Source: Gammaproteobacteria bacterium
GTDB taxonomy: Bacteria; Pseudomonadota; Gammaproteobacteria; Xanthomonadales; Rhodanobacteraceae
Direction of reading: 5' to 3'
DNA length: 16,078 bases
Assembly: GCA_005877675.1 (NCBI GenBank)
Contig: VBNZ01000079.1
Coordinates: 17,428-33,505, forward strand
The position numbers and the translations under genes are program-made. Positions within the stretch are counted from its first letter, which is position 1. Each line of letters starts with the position of its first letter. A model generated the notes under the pieces. The model was not told the DNA's origin. It was given only the letters and a program-made list of their open reading frames with translations, and searched no databases. Positions 5,702 to 12,514 of the stretch are shown one piece after another.

Positions 5702-6010
5702 GGTGTTCTCGATCAAGAAGCGTTCAGACAGATCATAGCGGCGATGCGACTGCCCATGAAGCACATTTTCTTCGGTCCTACGCTATTGGTTAAGAAGCCT
5801 CGCCGCAGAAGCCGCGTCTGCTCATCATCGCAGAGAATGATCCAGCTGATGCAACCGCTTCACGCAAAACCGCATCTACGTTCTTCGAGCGCCTAACGGC
5901 GTTCGCGGTTTCATAACCTCAAACCATTTCGGAACGGCACGTTCGGCATCCCAGCGATGCCGAGGACCGCGGCTTGCCGCGATATCCCCACGCAAATAAG
6001 GAGACTGGCA
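5702..6010. other. 309-bp divergent spacer with two hairpins before the secreted-protein gene
   Basis: This divergent region serves the HTH gene (-) and the 121-aa secreted-protein gene (+). A perfect 8-bp stem (TCGGCATC 5943-5950 with GATGCCGA 5956-5963) is followed by a 5-bp stem (CGCGG 5968-5972 with CCGCG 5977-5981). After these comes AAGGAG at 5998-6003, the ribosome binding site of the secreted protein. I see no gene and no confident promoter. Confidence 0.5.
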
Positions 6011-6376
6011 ATGCGCGTACTTTTGCTCATCACACTGTCGGCTAGCGCAATGAATGCGTCGGCGGCAGAGCGGATCTATCGTTTCGACCTTGTCAATTCC
6101 GCGCCGAACCCGATCAAGACCTTCGCCGTCGCCGCGGCGCTCGGCGGCGAAATTTATCGCGAGATCAATCTGCACGGGCAGTGGCTGCCAGCCGGCGAGT
6201 CGGTGACGATAGTCACGCGCAAAAGCGAAGGCGGCTGCTTGCGCAATCTGCGCACGGTGTTCGGGAATGGTGAAGTCAGGATCGAACGCAACTTCGATGT
6301 CTGCCGATGCGCGAGCTTCGATGCGGGGCGGGTCGAGAAAAAATGCGAGCAGGCGTCGGTGTCCATGCAACCCTAG
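6011..6376 (+). CDS. Small secreted four-cysteine protein, function unknown
   Basis: 121 aa from ATG 6011, chosen for the strong AAGGAG seven bases upstream; the frame is open 18 codons further but without support. The signal peptide is residues 1-18 (LLLITLSASAMNASA), cleaved before AERIYRF. The mature part (about 103 aa) is mostly short beta strands (RIYRFDLVNSA, ESVTIVTR, GEVRIERNFDVCRC). It has four cysteines at 76, 98, 100 and 112, suggesting two disulfides in the periplasm. It looks like a small beta-sandwich, and I do not recognise the family. It converges on the large sensor cyclase gene with a 52-bp gap that holds no obvious terminator. A minus-strand frame covering this gene is rejected as a shadow. 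Confidence 0.75.
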   Translation: MRVLLLITLSASAMNASAAERIYRFDLVNSAPNPIKTFAVAAALGGEIYREINLHGQWLPAGESVTIVTRKSEGGCLRNLRTVFGNGEVRIERNFDVCRCASFDAGRVEKKCEQASVSMQP

Positions 6377-6428
6377 CATGTTGGCACAGCGTGTCTGCAC
6401 GCCAGGACAAAGACGCAGCCTCGCGGCG

Positions 6429-9341
6429 CTAGCGCCTGATCACCTCCCCCTCTTCCGGTCCGCAGGCGCGATCGCGTCCGGCGCGCTTGGCGGCGTAGAG
6501 TTTGCGGTCAGCATTGCTGAGCACGGCGTCGAGCGTATCGTGTGCACCGGCAGCGATGACATCCCAGCCGATCGAGCAGGTGACGGCCAGCGGGGGCGGC
6601 GGATTCATGGCGACGACCGCGTCGCCGATCGCATGCAGCAGGCTGCGCACGACTTGTGCGGCGGCGCGCGGCTCGTCGAGTGCGACGATCACGAGAAATT
6701 CTTCGCCGCCCCAGCGCACTGCGACGGCTTGCTCGGGCAGCGCGCCGACCAGCTGGCGCGCGACGCTGCGCAACACGGCATCGCCCGCGGCGTGACCGCG
6801 CTCGTCGTTGATGCGCTTGAAGTGGTCGATATCGACAAGCCCAATCATCCAATAGCCGTGTTTGTGCTCACGCCACGGCGTGCCGGCAATCTCGACATAG
6901 TGGCGATTGCGCAATCCGGTCAGCGCATCGGTGATGCTCGCCTGCTCGAGCTCCTGCGTGCGCGCGCGCACGAGCGTGCTGAGCTCTTCCGCGCGCCGGC
7001 GCAGGCTGCGTTCGCGCCGGCGCACGAGCAAGGCGAGCAACGCCAGCAGGCCGAGCGCATACAGAGCAAACGCCCACCAACGCAAATACCAGGGCGGCGC
7101 GAGCACGAAGTCGATCTGCGCAGATTCGCTCGTGCGTCCGAAAATATCGCTCGCCTGAATCGCGAGGCGGTAACGTCCACCGCTCAACTGAGTCATCTCG
7201 CGCGCGGGCGCGGTCTGCCAGTCCGACCACGTCGTCTCAAGCGGTTCAAGACGCGTACGGAACGCGAGTTGCTCGACGCCGACGAAGAATGCCTGCTCAA
7301 ACCGCGCATGCACGGTCGCCGGTGCGGTACCGAGCGTGAGCGCGCCGCTGCTATCGCGCGTGGCGCCGGGCACGGCTTCCTCGATCGCAATGCGCGGGCG
7401 CGGCAGCGCGGGCAGCGTCGACTGAAGATCGGGGCGATGGCGGAACAGCGCCTCGTTGCCGGCAATCCAGATACTGCCGTCCGCGTCCTGCCTCACATCG
7501 CGATAGCCCAGGCCGCGCGGCAGGCGCGCGAGCGGCGTCGGGCGTTCGCGCCAGCTGCCATCGCCGACATGCTCGATCAGGCGCACACGATCGTGCTGCA
7601 CGATGAGCGCATGCCGCTCGTCGAGTATCGTCGTTGCATTTACCTCTCCCTGCTCGCGCGGCAGCAGAGCGCGTAGCCCGGCATCGGCGACGAAGTGCTT
7701 GGCCATCGCGTCGAAGCGCAGCAGCCCGTCGACGCCGGCGAATGCAAGACCGTCGGGCAGGAGCAGCGGCGTCAGCCGCCCGGGCGGCAGGCCCTCGGCT
7801 GTGCCGTAGCGTTCGATCTGCGGCTCGCCTTCGGCCGCGTCAGGCATGCGCACGCGAAACGCACCGGTGTAGTTGCCGGACAACCACAGGGTGCCATCGC
7901 GGTCCGGCTTGATGTAACGGATCTCCGTCTCGATCCCAGGTAGATCGTGCGCGGACCAGATGCCGTTGATGCGACGCAGCCAGCGCGCGCCGGTCAGTCC
8001 GCCGGCGATCAGTGACGATCCGTCCGGCGCGAGCGGCAGGACTGTATAGGCGAGCTGCGTGTCGATCGTCTCCACGACGCCATCACGCAGTACCGACACC
8101 CCTTCACCGCTCGCGAGATAAAGCACATCGCCCGACTGCGCCACTGAGAACAGCGTCAGGCTCGTCGGTTGATACGCTTCGAATCTCGCGAACGGCTGTT
8201 CCGCGGTCGCGGATCGCAATCGATACAGGCCGCGCGATGTCACCGCGAGCAATTCGCGTTGCACGCGCACCGTGGCGGTCACCGCTCGCGGCAGACCGAC
8301 GAGCCCGTCGAAGCGCGACATCTGGCCCGGCCATTCCACATGCGCAATGCCGTAATCGAATCCGGCCCAGAAGCCGTCGTCGCGGCGCGGCAGCTGGCTG
8401 AACACGCGGCTCTCACCCCACTCGGGGATACCGGACAGACGCCCGCTCAGCGCGCCCTGCGCATCGAGCCACAAGAAACCCGCGCGGCGCGTTCCGATCA
8501 GCAAACCGCCGTCGTCGCGCACACCCACCGTGGTAACGGCTGCGGCTTGCAAATGGGTACGCAGCGCCGTCGCGAGCGGCAGCGTTTCGCTCGCGCCATC
8601 GGCGTGCCAGCGTGTCACGTTGCCGTCGGCGCAGACCGAGATCACCGCGTCGCGCGCATCCGCGAGCGCACAGGGCGCGACGCTTTTGAGTTTCTCGCTG
8701 CCCGGTACCACGTGCGCGCCATGCGCATCCACTGCAACGAGCCCCGCGTGACGGTCATAGATCATCGCGCCGTCGCCGAAAGCGACACCCGCGAGCAGTT
8801 CCGGCTGCGTGACATACACCACCGTGAGCATGCGACCGTCCCAATGGAACACGTGCGTCGCGTCGGCGAAATACGCGCTGCCGTCGCGCGCGGCGATACT
8901 GATCCAGAAATCGCTGAAGGTGACGCCGAGACGCACGGCCCACGGCGCAAGCGAGGTGAACTCGCCGCCGAATTCCTTGAAATAGCCGATCGCCCCGACG
9001 CCGCCCAGATAAATCGTGCCGTCTGCGCCGGAGGCGAGCGAGAGCACTGTTGCGTGCGTCGGATCCCATGCGCTCGCGCTGGTGCCGCCGAGGCGTAGCA
9101 GCCCGCGGCTGTGCGCGACGATGATCGCGCCGTCGGGCAAGGCGGCAAGCGCAAACGCCTGCGGGCCGACTGGGGTGGCCGGCGTATCGAATTTGCTCGG
9201 CAGAAACGTGCTGATGATCGGCATGCCCTGCTCGCGATCAGCCGTCGCCGCAGGCGCCTGCATCGCGCACGCAGACGCAAGAGCGAGCACGCTGCGCACA
9301 CGCCAGCGGGTAACCGATCCTCGCCGATGATTCCCCAGCAT
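6429..9341 (-). CDS. Periplasmic beta-propeller sensor diguanylate cyclase (Reg_prop/Y_Y_Y/GGDEF)
   Basis: 970 aa from ATG 9341. ATGs at 9350, 9353 and 9380 and a GTG at 9410 are in frame and none has a good ribosome binding site; ATG 9341 gives a clean signal peptide ending APAATA before DREQG. Residues about 35-650 carry repeated LPDGAIIV, ASGADGTIYLGG and PDRDGTLWLSGNY strands of two-component-regulator propellers. A Y_Y_Y domain (about 670-748) ends in GRYRLAIQASDIFGRTSE. One membrane helix follows (WAFALYALGLLALLALLV, about 755-773), then a short coiled coil and a GGDEF domain beginning ITDALTGLRNRHY, with active-site RWGGEEFLVIV (about 876-886) and metal-binding DIDHFKRINDERGH. It should make cyclic-di-GMP from two GTP in response to a periplasmic ligand. 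The inhibitory RxxD five residues before GGEEF is missing (PEQA instead), so feedback inhibition may be lost. Divergent from the GGDEF-EAL gene. Confidence 0.93.
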   Translation of the reverse strand: MLGNHRRGSVTRWRVRSVLALASACAMQAPAATADREQGMPIISTFLPSKFDTPATPVGPQAFALAALPDGAIIVAHSRGLLRLGGTSASAWDPTHATVLSLASGADGTIYLGGVGAIGYFKEFGGEFTSLAPWAVRLGVTFSDFWISIAARDGSAYFADATHVFHWDGRMLTVVYVTQPELLAGVAFGDGAMIYDRHAGLVAVDAHGAHVVPGSEKLKSVAPCALADARDAVISVCADGNVTRWHADGASETLPLATALRTHLQAAAVTTVGVRDDGGLLIGTRRAGFLWLDAQGALSGRLSGIPEWGESRVFSQLPRRDDGFWAGFDYGIAHVEWPGQMSRFDGLVGLPRAVTATVRVQRELLAVTSRGLYRLRSATAEQPFARFEAYQPTSLTLFSVAQSGDVLYLASGEGVSVLRDGVVETIDTQLAYTVLPLAPDGSSLIAGGLTGARWLRRINGIWSAHDLPGIETEIRYIKPDRDGTLWLSGNYTGAFRVRMPDAAEGEPQIERYGTAEGLPPGRLTPLLLPDGLAFAGVDGLLRFDAMAKHFVADAGLRALLPREQGEVNATTILDERHALIVQHDRVRLIEHVGDGSWRERPTPLARLPRGLGYRDVRQDADGSIWIAGNEALFRHRPDLQSTLPALPRPRIAIEEAVPGATRDSSGALTLGTAPATVHARFEQAFFVGVEQLAFRTRLEPLETTWSDWQTAPAREMTQLSGGRYRLAIQASDIFGRTSESAQIDFVLAPPWYLRWWAFALYALGLLALLALLVRRRERSLRRRAEELSTLVRARTQELEQASITDALTGLRNRHYVEIAGTPWREHKHGYWMIGLVDIDHFKRINDERGHAAGDAVLRSVARQLVGALPEQAVAVRWGGEEFLVIVALDEPRAAAQVVRSLLHAIGDAVVAMNPPPPLAVTCSIGWDVIAAGAHDTLDAVLSNADRKLYAAKRAGRDRACGPEEGEVIRR

Positions 9342-9358
9342 GGATGGCATCATAGCGG

Positions 9359-9378
9359 GCATTTGGTGCACCAAGTGC
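9359..9378. promoter_or_regulatory. 20-bp near-perfect palindrome, candidate operator
   Basis: A perfect 12-bp core, TTGGTGCACCAA (9363-9374), is flanked by GCA and TGC, giving 20 bp with a single mismatched pair. It lies 18 bases upstream of the chosen start of the propeller cyclase, within the divergent region 9342-9623. The symmetry fits a dimeric repressor or activator site. The alternative is chance within coding sequence, if the cyclase really starts at 9380 or 9410. Confidence 0.45.
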
Positions 9379-9598
9379 ATGATCGGAATTGCGCTGCCGC
9401 AATGCAACACAATTAATTATTGACCGTAGGCATGCGCTATGTAACGGTTATGTCGGAGTGCCGGAATCGGGCTTGCCCGTACCCGGCCCGAGACTTGATG
9501 CGACGCAGCCGGATGCTCCGTGCGCAGCAGGCCTCGCAGGGTCCCAGATAAATGGATGTGCCGATTTGTTCGGGGCTGGAGCTTAGAGGACTGCTAAG

Positions 9599-9613
9599 TG
9601 CGCTTTGCGCACG
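9599..9613. repeat. Short hairpin before the GGDEF-EAL start
   Basis: GTGCGC (9599-9604) and GCGCAC (9608-9613) form a 6-bp stem with a 3-nt loop, ending ten bases before ATG 9624. In RNA it would sit where a ribosome binding site should be, and none is visible there. It could limit translation, or the true start may be the upstream ATG 9552, in which case the hairpin lies in the coding region. Confidence 0.35.
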
Positions 9614-9623
9614 GCTGCGTTGC

Positions 9624-11306
9624 ATGAAAATCAAACTCGGTGCGCGTCTGACGCTGCTGCTGCTGGGCCTGTTCGTGCTGGTCCAGTTTGCCGTGTTGGC
9701 TGGTTTGTACTTTGTGGCACGCTCGCCGGGGTTCGATCCGGTCGAGCAGGCGTTGCTCGCGCTCGCAACGCTGTCGCTGATCGCCGTGGTCGGCGGCGCG
9801 TTCACGCTGTGGCATCGCCTGACGCGGCGCATCATGGAACTGGCGTCCGCGGCGCGGCGCATCGAAAGCGGCGATTACCGCGACGAGGTCAAGTTCGTGC
9901 GCGGCGACGAGTTTGGCGAGCTCGCCAGCGCGTTCAACAGCATGCAGCTCGGCATCGCGCGGCGCGAGCAACAGATCGCCTATCAGGCGTTCCATGACAG
10001 TCTCACGGGTCTGCCCAATCGCGCCAGCCTGCAGCAGCAGTTGCGCGAGGCGATCGATCACGCGCGGCGCCACCACGAAGCGCTCGCGCTGATGATGCTC
10101 GACATCGACCGCTTCAAGGAAATCAACGACACCATGGGTCACGCACTCGGTGACCTGGTGCTGATCGAGATCGGGCGCCGTCTGCGTGCTGCGCTGCGTC
10201 CGGGCGACCGCCTCGCGCGCTTCGGCGGCGACGAATTCGTCGCGCTGCTGCCGCGCGTCGACGAAGCGGGCATGCACGCGATTGTCGAGCGCATATCGCA
10301 GGTCGTGGCGCAGCCGATGCACGCCGGCACGCTGGAACTATTCATCGATGTGAGCATCGGCATGGCGCAGTTTCCGCGGCACGGCGACAGCGCCGAAGAA
10401 TTGCTGCGCCGAGCGGACATTGCGATGTACGACGCCAAGCAATCGCATAGCCAGTTCAAGCTGTACGAAGAAGGCCGCGATGCCACGCATCTGTATCGTC
10501 TGTCGCTGGCCAGCGATCTGCGCCGCGCGGTCGGCTATGGCGAGCTCGAACTGCATTATCAGCCGGTGTTCGATCTGCGCGCGCAACACGCGCATCAGGT
10601 CGAGGCCTTGCTGCGCTGGAAACATCCGCAACGCGGCATGGTCATGCCGGCCGATTTCATTCCGATGGCCGAACAGTCCGGACTGATCCGCGCCGTGACC
10701 GATTGGGCGCTGCACGAGGCGATCCGCCAGTGTGCGGCATGGCGCGCGAGCGGACTGAACGTCGGCATCAGCATCAATCTTTCCGCGCTCGACCTGAGCT
10801 TGGGCTATCTGCCCGAACTGCTCGCAACGCATCTGCAGCACTACGGCGTCGAGCCCGGCCTGCTCATGCTCGAGGTAACCGAAACTGCGGTCATGCGCGA
10901 TGCCGCGTACTCGCTTGAGACGCTCAGCCGCGTCAAAGCCTGCGGCGTGCGCCTGGCGATCGACGATTTCGGCACGGGTTATTCGTCGCTATCGCTGCTC
11001 AAGCGCATGCCTGTCGATGTGCTGAAGATCGACAAGTCGTTCGTATCGGGCATGGCGAGCGACAACGACGATGCGGTGATCGTGCGTTCGACAATCGAGC
11101 TTGCGCACAACATGGCGCTCAAAGTAGTGGCCGAGGGCGTGGAGAACGCCGAGTCGCTGGCGATGCTCGAAGCGCTGCGCTGCGACGCCGTGCAGGGTTA
11201 TTTGATCAGCCGTCCGCTCGCGCTCGAGCAGGCGACGAGCTGGCTGAGCCAGGCTGCGCCCGGGGCCTTGATCCGCAAGCTGCCGAACCGCCGCGCGCTC
11301 GCATAG
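9624..11306 (+). CDS. Membrane HAMP-GGDEF-EAL protein (bifunctional c-di-GMP enzyme candidate)
   Basis: 560 aa from ATG 9624 (MKIKLGARLTLLLLGL). ATG 9552 is in frame with AGGG about 10 bases upstream and would add 24 residues. Two membrane helices (about 8-31 and 41-63) are joined by fewer than ten residues, so there is almost no periplasmic sensor. A HAMP linker (64-115, ESGDYRDEVKFVRGDEFGELASAFN) follows. The GGDEF domain has FHDSLTGLPNR, DIDRFKEINDTMGH and an intact GGDEF (201-205), with a canonical inhibitory site RPGD (192-195) five residues before it. The EAL domain has EALLRW (327-332), LEVTET (416-421), IDDFGTGYSS (446-455) and VAEGVEN (502-508), so the known catalytic and metal-binding residues appear present. 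It could both make and break c-di-GMP. Which activity dominates cannot be read from sequence. Divergent from the propeller cyclase. Confidence 0.95.
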   Translation: MKIKLGARLTLLLLGLFVLVQFAVLAGLYFVARSPGFDPVEQALLALATLSLIAVVGGAFTLWHRLTRRIMELASAARRIESGDYRDEVKFVRGDEFGELASAFNSMQLGIARREQQIAYQAFHDSLTGLPNRASLQQQLREAIDHARRHHEALALMMLDIDRFKEINDTMGHALGDLVLIEIGRRLRAALRPGDRLARFGGDEFVALLPRVDEAGMHAIVERISQVVAQPMHAGTLELFIDVSIGMAQFPRHGDSAEELLRRADIAMYDAKQSHSQFKLYEEGRDATHLYRLSLASDLRRAVGYGELELHYQPVFDLRAQHAHQVEALLRWKHPQRGMVMPADFIPMAEQSGLIRAVTDWALHEAIRQCAAWRASGLNVGISINLSALDLSLGYLPELLATHLQHYGVEPGLLMLEVTETAVMRDAAYSLETLSRVKACGVRLAIDDFGTGYSSLSLLKRMPVDVLKIDKSFVSGMASDNDDAVIVRSTIELAHNMALKVVAEGVENAESLAMLEALRCDAVQGYLISRPLALEQATSWLSQAAPGALIRKLPNRRALA

Positions 11307-11403
11307 AACCGCCGCTTAACCGCATTTGCGGCAGGCTTGCGGCAAAACGGGGCCGCGAGTACTGTTCCGACGCACCCTCGCAACAGCCTTCAGGAGCGAT
11401 CAA

Positions 11404-12303
11404 ATGGATTGGCAGAAAGGGCGTCAGAGCGACAACGTCATCGAGGACGACGGCAGCGGCGGCGGTGGCGGGCCTGGCGGCGGCGGGATGAATTTCGGCG
11501 GCTTCCACATCGGCATCGGCGGCATCATCCTGATCGTGATCGTGAGCCTGTTGTTCGGCAAGAATCCGCTCGACATCCTCTCGTTGCTTTCGGGCGGCGG
11601 CGATATGAGCGCGCCGACGCAACAGGCGCCTGCACGCGGTACGCCGTCGACATCGAACGATCCGCAACACCAGTTTGTACGCACGATACTCGGCAGCACC
11701 GAAGACGTGTGGGGCCAGTATTTCAAGGCTTCGGGCCAGCAATACGAGCAACCGAAGTTGCTGCTGTTCCACAATCGCACGCAGTCCGGTTGCGGCGCGG
11801 CGTCCGAAGCGATGGGCCCGTTCTATTGCCCCGCCGATCATCGCGTCTATCTCGATCTCGATTTTTTCCATGAGATGGATACGCGCTTTCACGCCGCCGG
11901 CGATTTCGCGCGTGGCTATGTGATCGCGCACGAAGTCGGCCATCACGTGCAGAACCTGATCGGTGTGATGAACAAGGTCGAGACGGCGCGCCGCCGCGGC
12001 ACGCCGATGGAAGGCGCCGGCGGTCTATCGGTACGACAGGAACTGCAGGCCGACTGTTTTGCCGGCGTGTGGGCGAATCGCTCGCAGCAGCAGCTCAACT
12101 GGATCCAGCCAGGCGACATCGACGCCGCGCTCAACGCCGCCTCGTCTGTCGGCGACGACACGCTGCAGAAACAGGCGCGCGGTTACGCCGTGCCTGATTC
12201 GTTCACCCACGGCACCTCGGCGCAGCGCCAGCGTTGGTTCAAAGCGGGATTCCAGTCGGGCAACATCGATAACTGCGATACCTTCGGCACGCAGTCGCTG
12301 TAA
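11404..12303 (+). CDS. ypfJ: YpfJ-like neutral zinc metallopeptidase
   Basis: 299 aa from ATG 11404, with AGGAG at 11392-11396. The family (Zn_peptidase, PF04228 type) is single-pass membrane proteins with a zincin active site. The N-terminus is MDWQKGRQSDNVIEDD, then a Gly-rich stretch (18-40) and one membrane helix (about 41-51, IILIVIVSLLF). The catalytic motif is HEVGH at 176-180, with a downstream ELQAD (213-217) likely to supply a metal ligand. NRTQSGCGAASEAMGPFYCPAD (124-145) is the conserved region before it and holds Cys130 and Cys142. Length and domain order are normal for the family. The physiological substrate is unknown. It lies 97 bases after the GGDEF-EAL gene, probably with its own promoter. 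Downstream is a repeat-filled spacer. Confidence 0.95.
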   Translation: MDWQKGRQSDNVIEDDGSGGGGGPGGGGMNFGGFHIGIGGIILIVIVSLLFGKNPLDILSLLSGGGDMSAPTQQAPARGTPSTSNDPQHQFVRTILGSTEDVWGQYFKASGQQYEQPKLLLFHNRTQSGCGAASEAMGPFYCPADHRVYLDLDFFHEMDTRFHAAGDFARGYVIAHEVGHHVQNLIGVMNKVETARRRGTPMEGAGGLSVRQELQADCFAGVWANRSQQQLNWIQPGDIDAALNAASSVGDDTLQKQARGYAVPDSFTHGTSAQRQRWFKAGFQSGNIDNCDTFGTQSL

Positions 12304-12314
12304 CACCTGCGCAA

Positions 12315-12473
12315 CCGTTCGTGGCGATGGGCTAGTGGTCTAGTTTGATTTTTCCGTTCGTGGTGAGGTATCGAACCACGAACGGCAATCCACTCGGGCC
12401 GTTCACCCTTCGATACCTCAGGGCAAGCGGATTTCAAATCCGCACCACTACCTGGCGATGACGTCACGAACGG
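12315..12473. repeat. BIME-like cluster of nested inverted repeats
   Basis: Most of the 200-bp spacer between the zinc peptidase and the acylase is palindromic. Two 32-nt REP-like units face each other: 12354-12385 (+) and 12399-12430 (-). They share the loop GAGGTATCGA and the outer CCG/CGG, but have different inner stem bases (CGTGGT/ACCACG against GCCCT/AGGGT) that largely keep pairing. A separate perfect stem, GCGGATTT-C-AAATCCGC, spans 12427-12443. Around them are TAGTGGT (12333-12339) with ACCACTA (12444-12450), and outermost CCGTTCGTG (12315-12323) with CACGAACGG (12465-12473). Such units often bind integration host factor, gyrase or RAYT transposases in other bacteria. Here the role is unknown. 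Confidence 0.8.
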
Positions 12474-12500
12474 TCGATGCGGCTGTTACGTTAAACTTGC

Positions 12501-12514
12501 GCAATGCGCATTGC
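12501..12514. repeat. 14-bp perfect palindrome over the acylase start codon
   Basis: GCAATGCGCATTGC is its own reverse complement and contains the ATG at 12504. About one 14-bp palindrome is expected by chance in a window this size, so significance is low. It could act as an operator or a start-codon hairpin. Confidence 0.3.

Noticed and set aside
5144..5896. 250-aa plus-strand open frame
   Set aside because: Antisense to the HTH protein, which has a recognisable domain and start. The plus frame has no motif or ribosome binding site.
5876..6400. 174-aa minus-strand open frame over the secreted four-cysteine gene
   Set aside because: The plus-strand gene has a strong ribosome binding site and a signal peptide; the minus frame has neither.
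6267..7676. 469-aa plus-strand open frame
   Set aside because: It is antisense to the GGDEF/Y_Y_Y part of the cyclase, whose motifs are unmistakable. The translation is Arg/Ala-rich with no domain, as expected for a high-GC shadow frame.
8169..9098. 309-aa plus-strand open frame
   Set aside because: Antisense to the propeller region of the cyclase, with Arg/His/Ala-rich composition and no signal or motif.
12354..12430. Short CRISPR array
   Set aside because: Only two units, in inverted rather than direct orientation, with a 13-base gap; they are hairpin repeats.
12427..12450. tRNA-like anticodon arm: 5-bp stem with 7-nt loop TTTCAAA and anticodon TCA, as in selenocysteine tRNA
   Set aside because: No acceptor stem, D arm or T arm (GGTTCGA-type) can be placed around it on either strand. 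The sequence is better explained as a palindrome in the nested repeat cluster.
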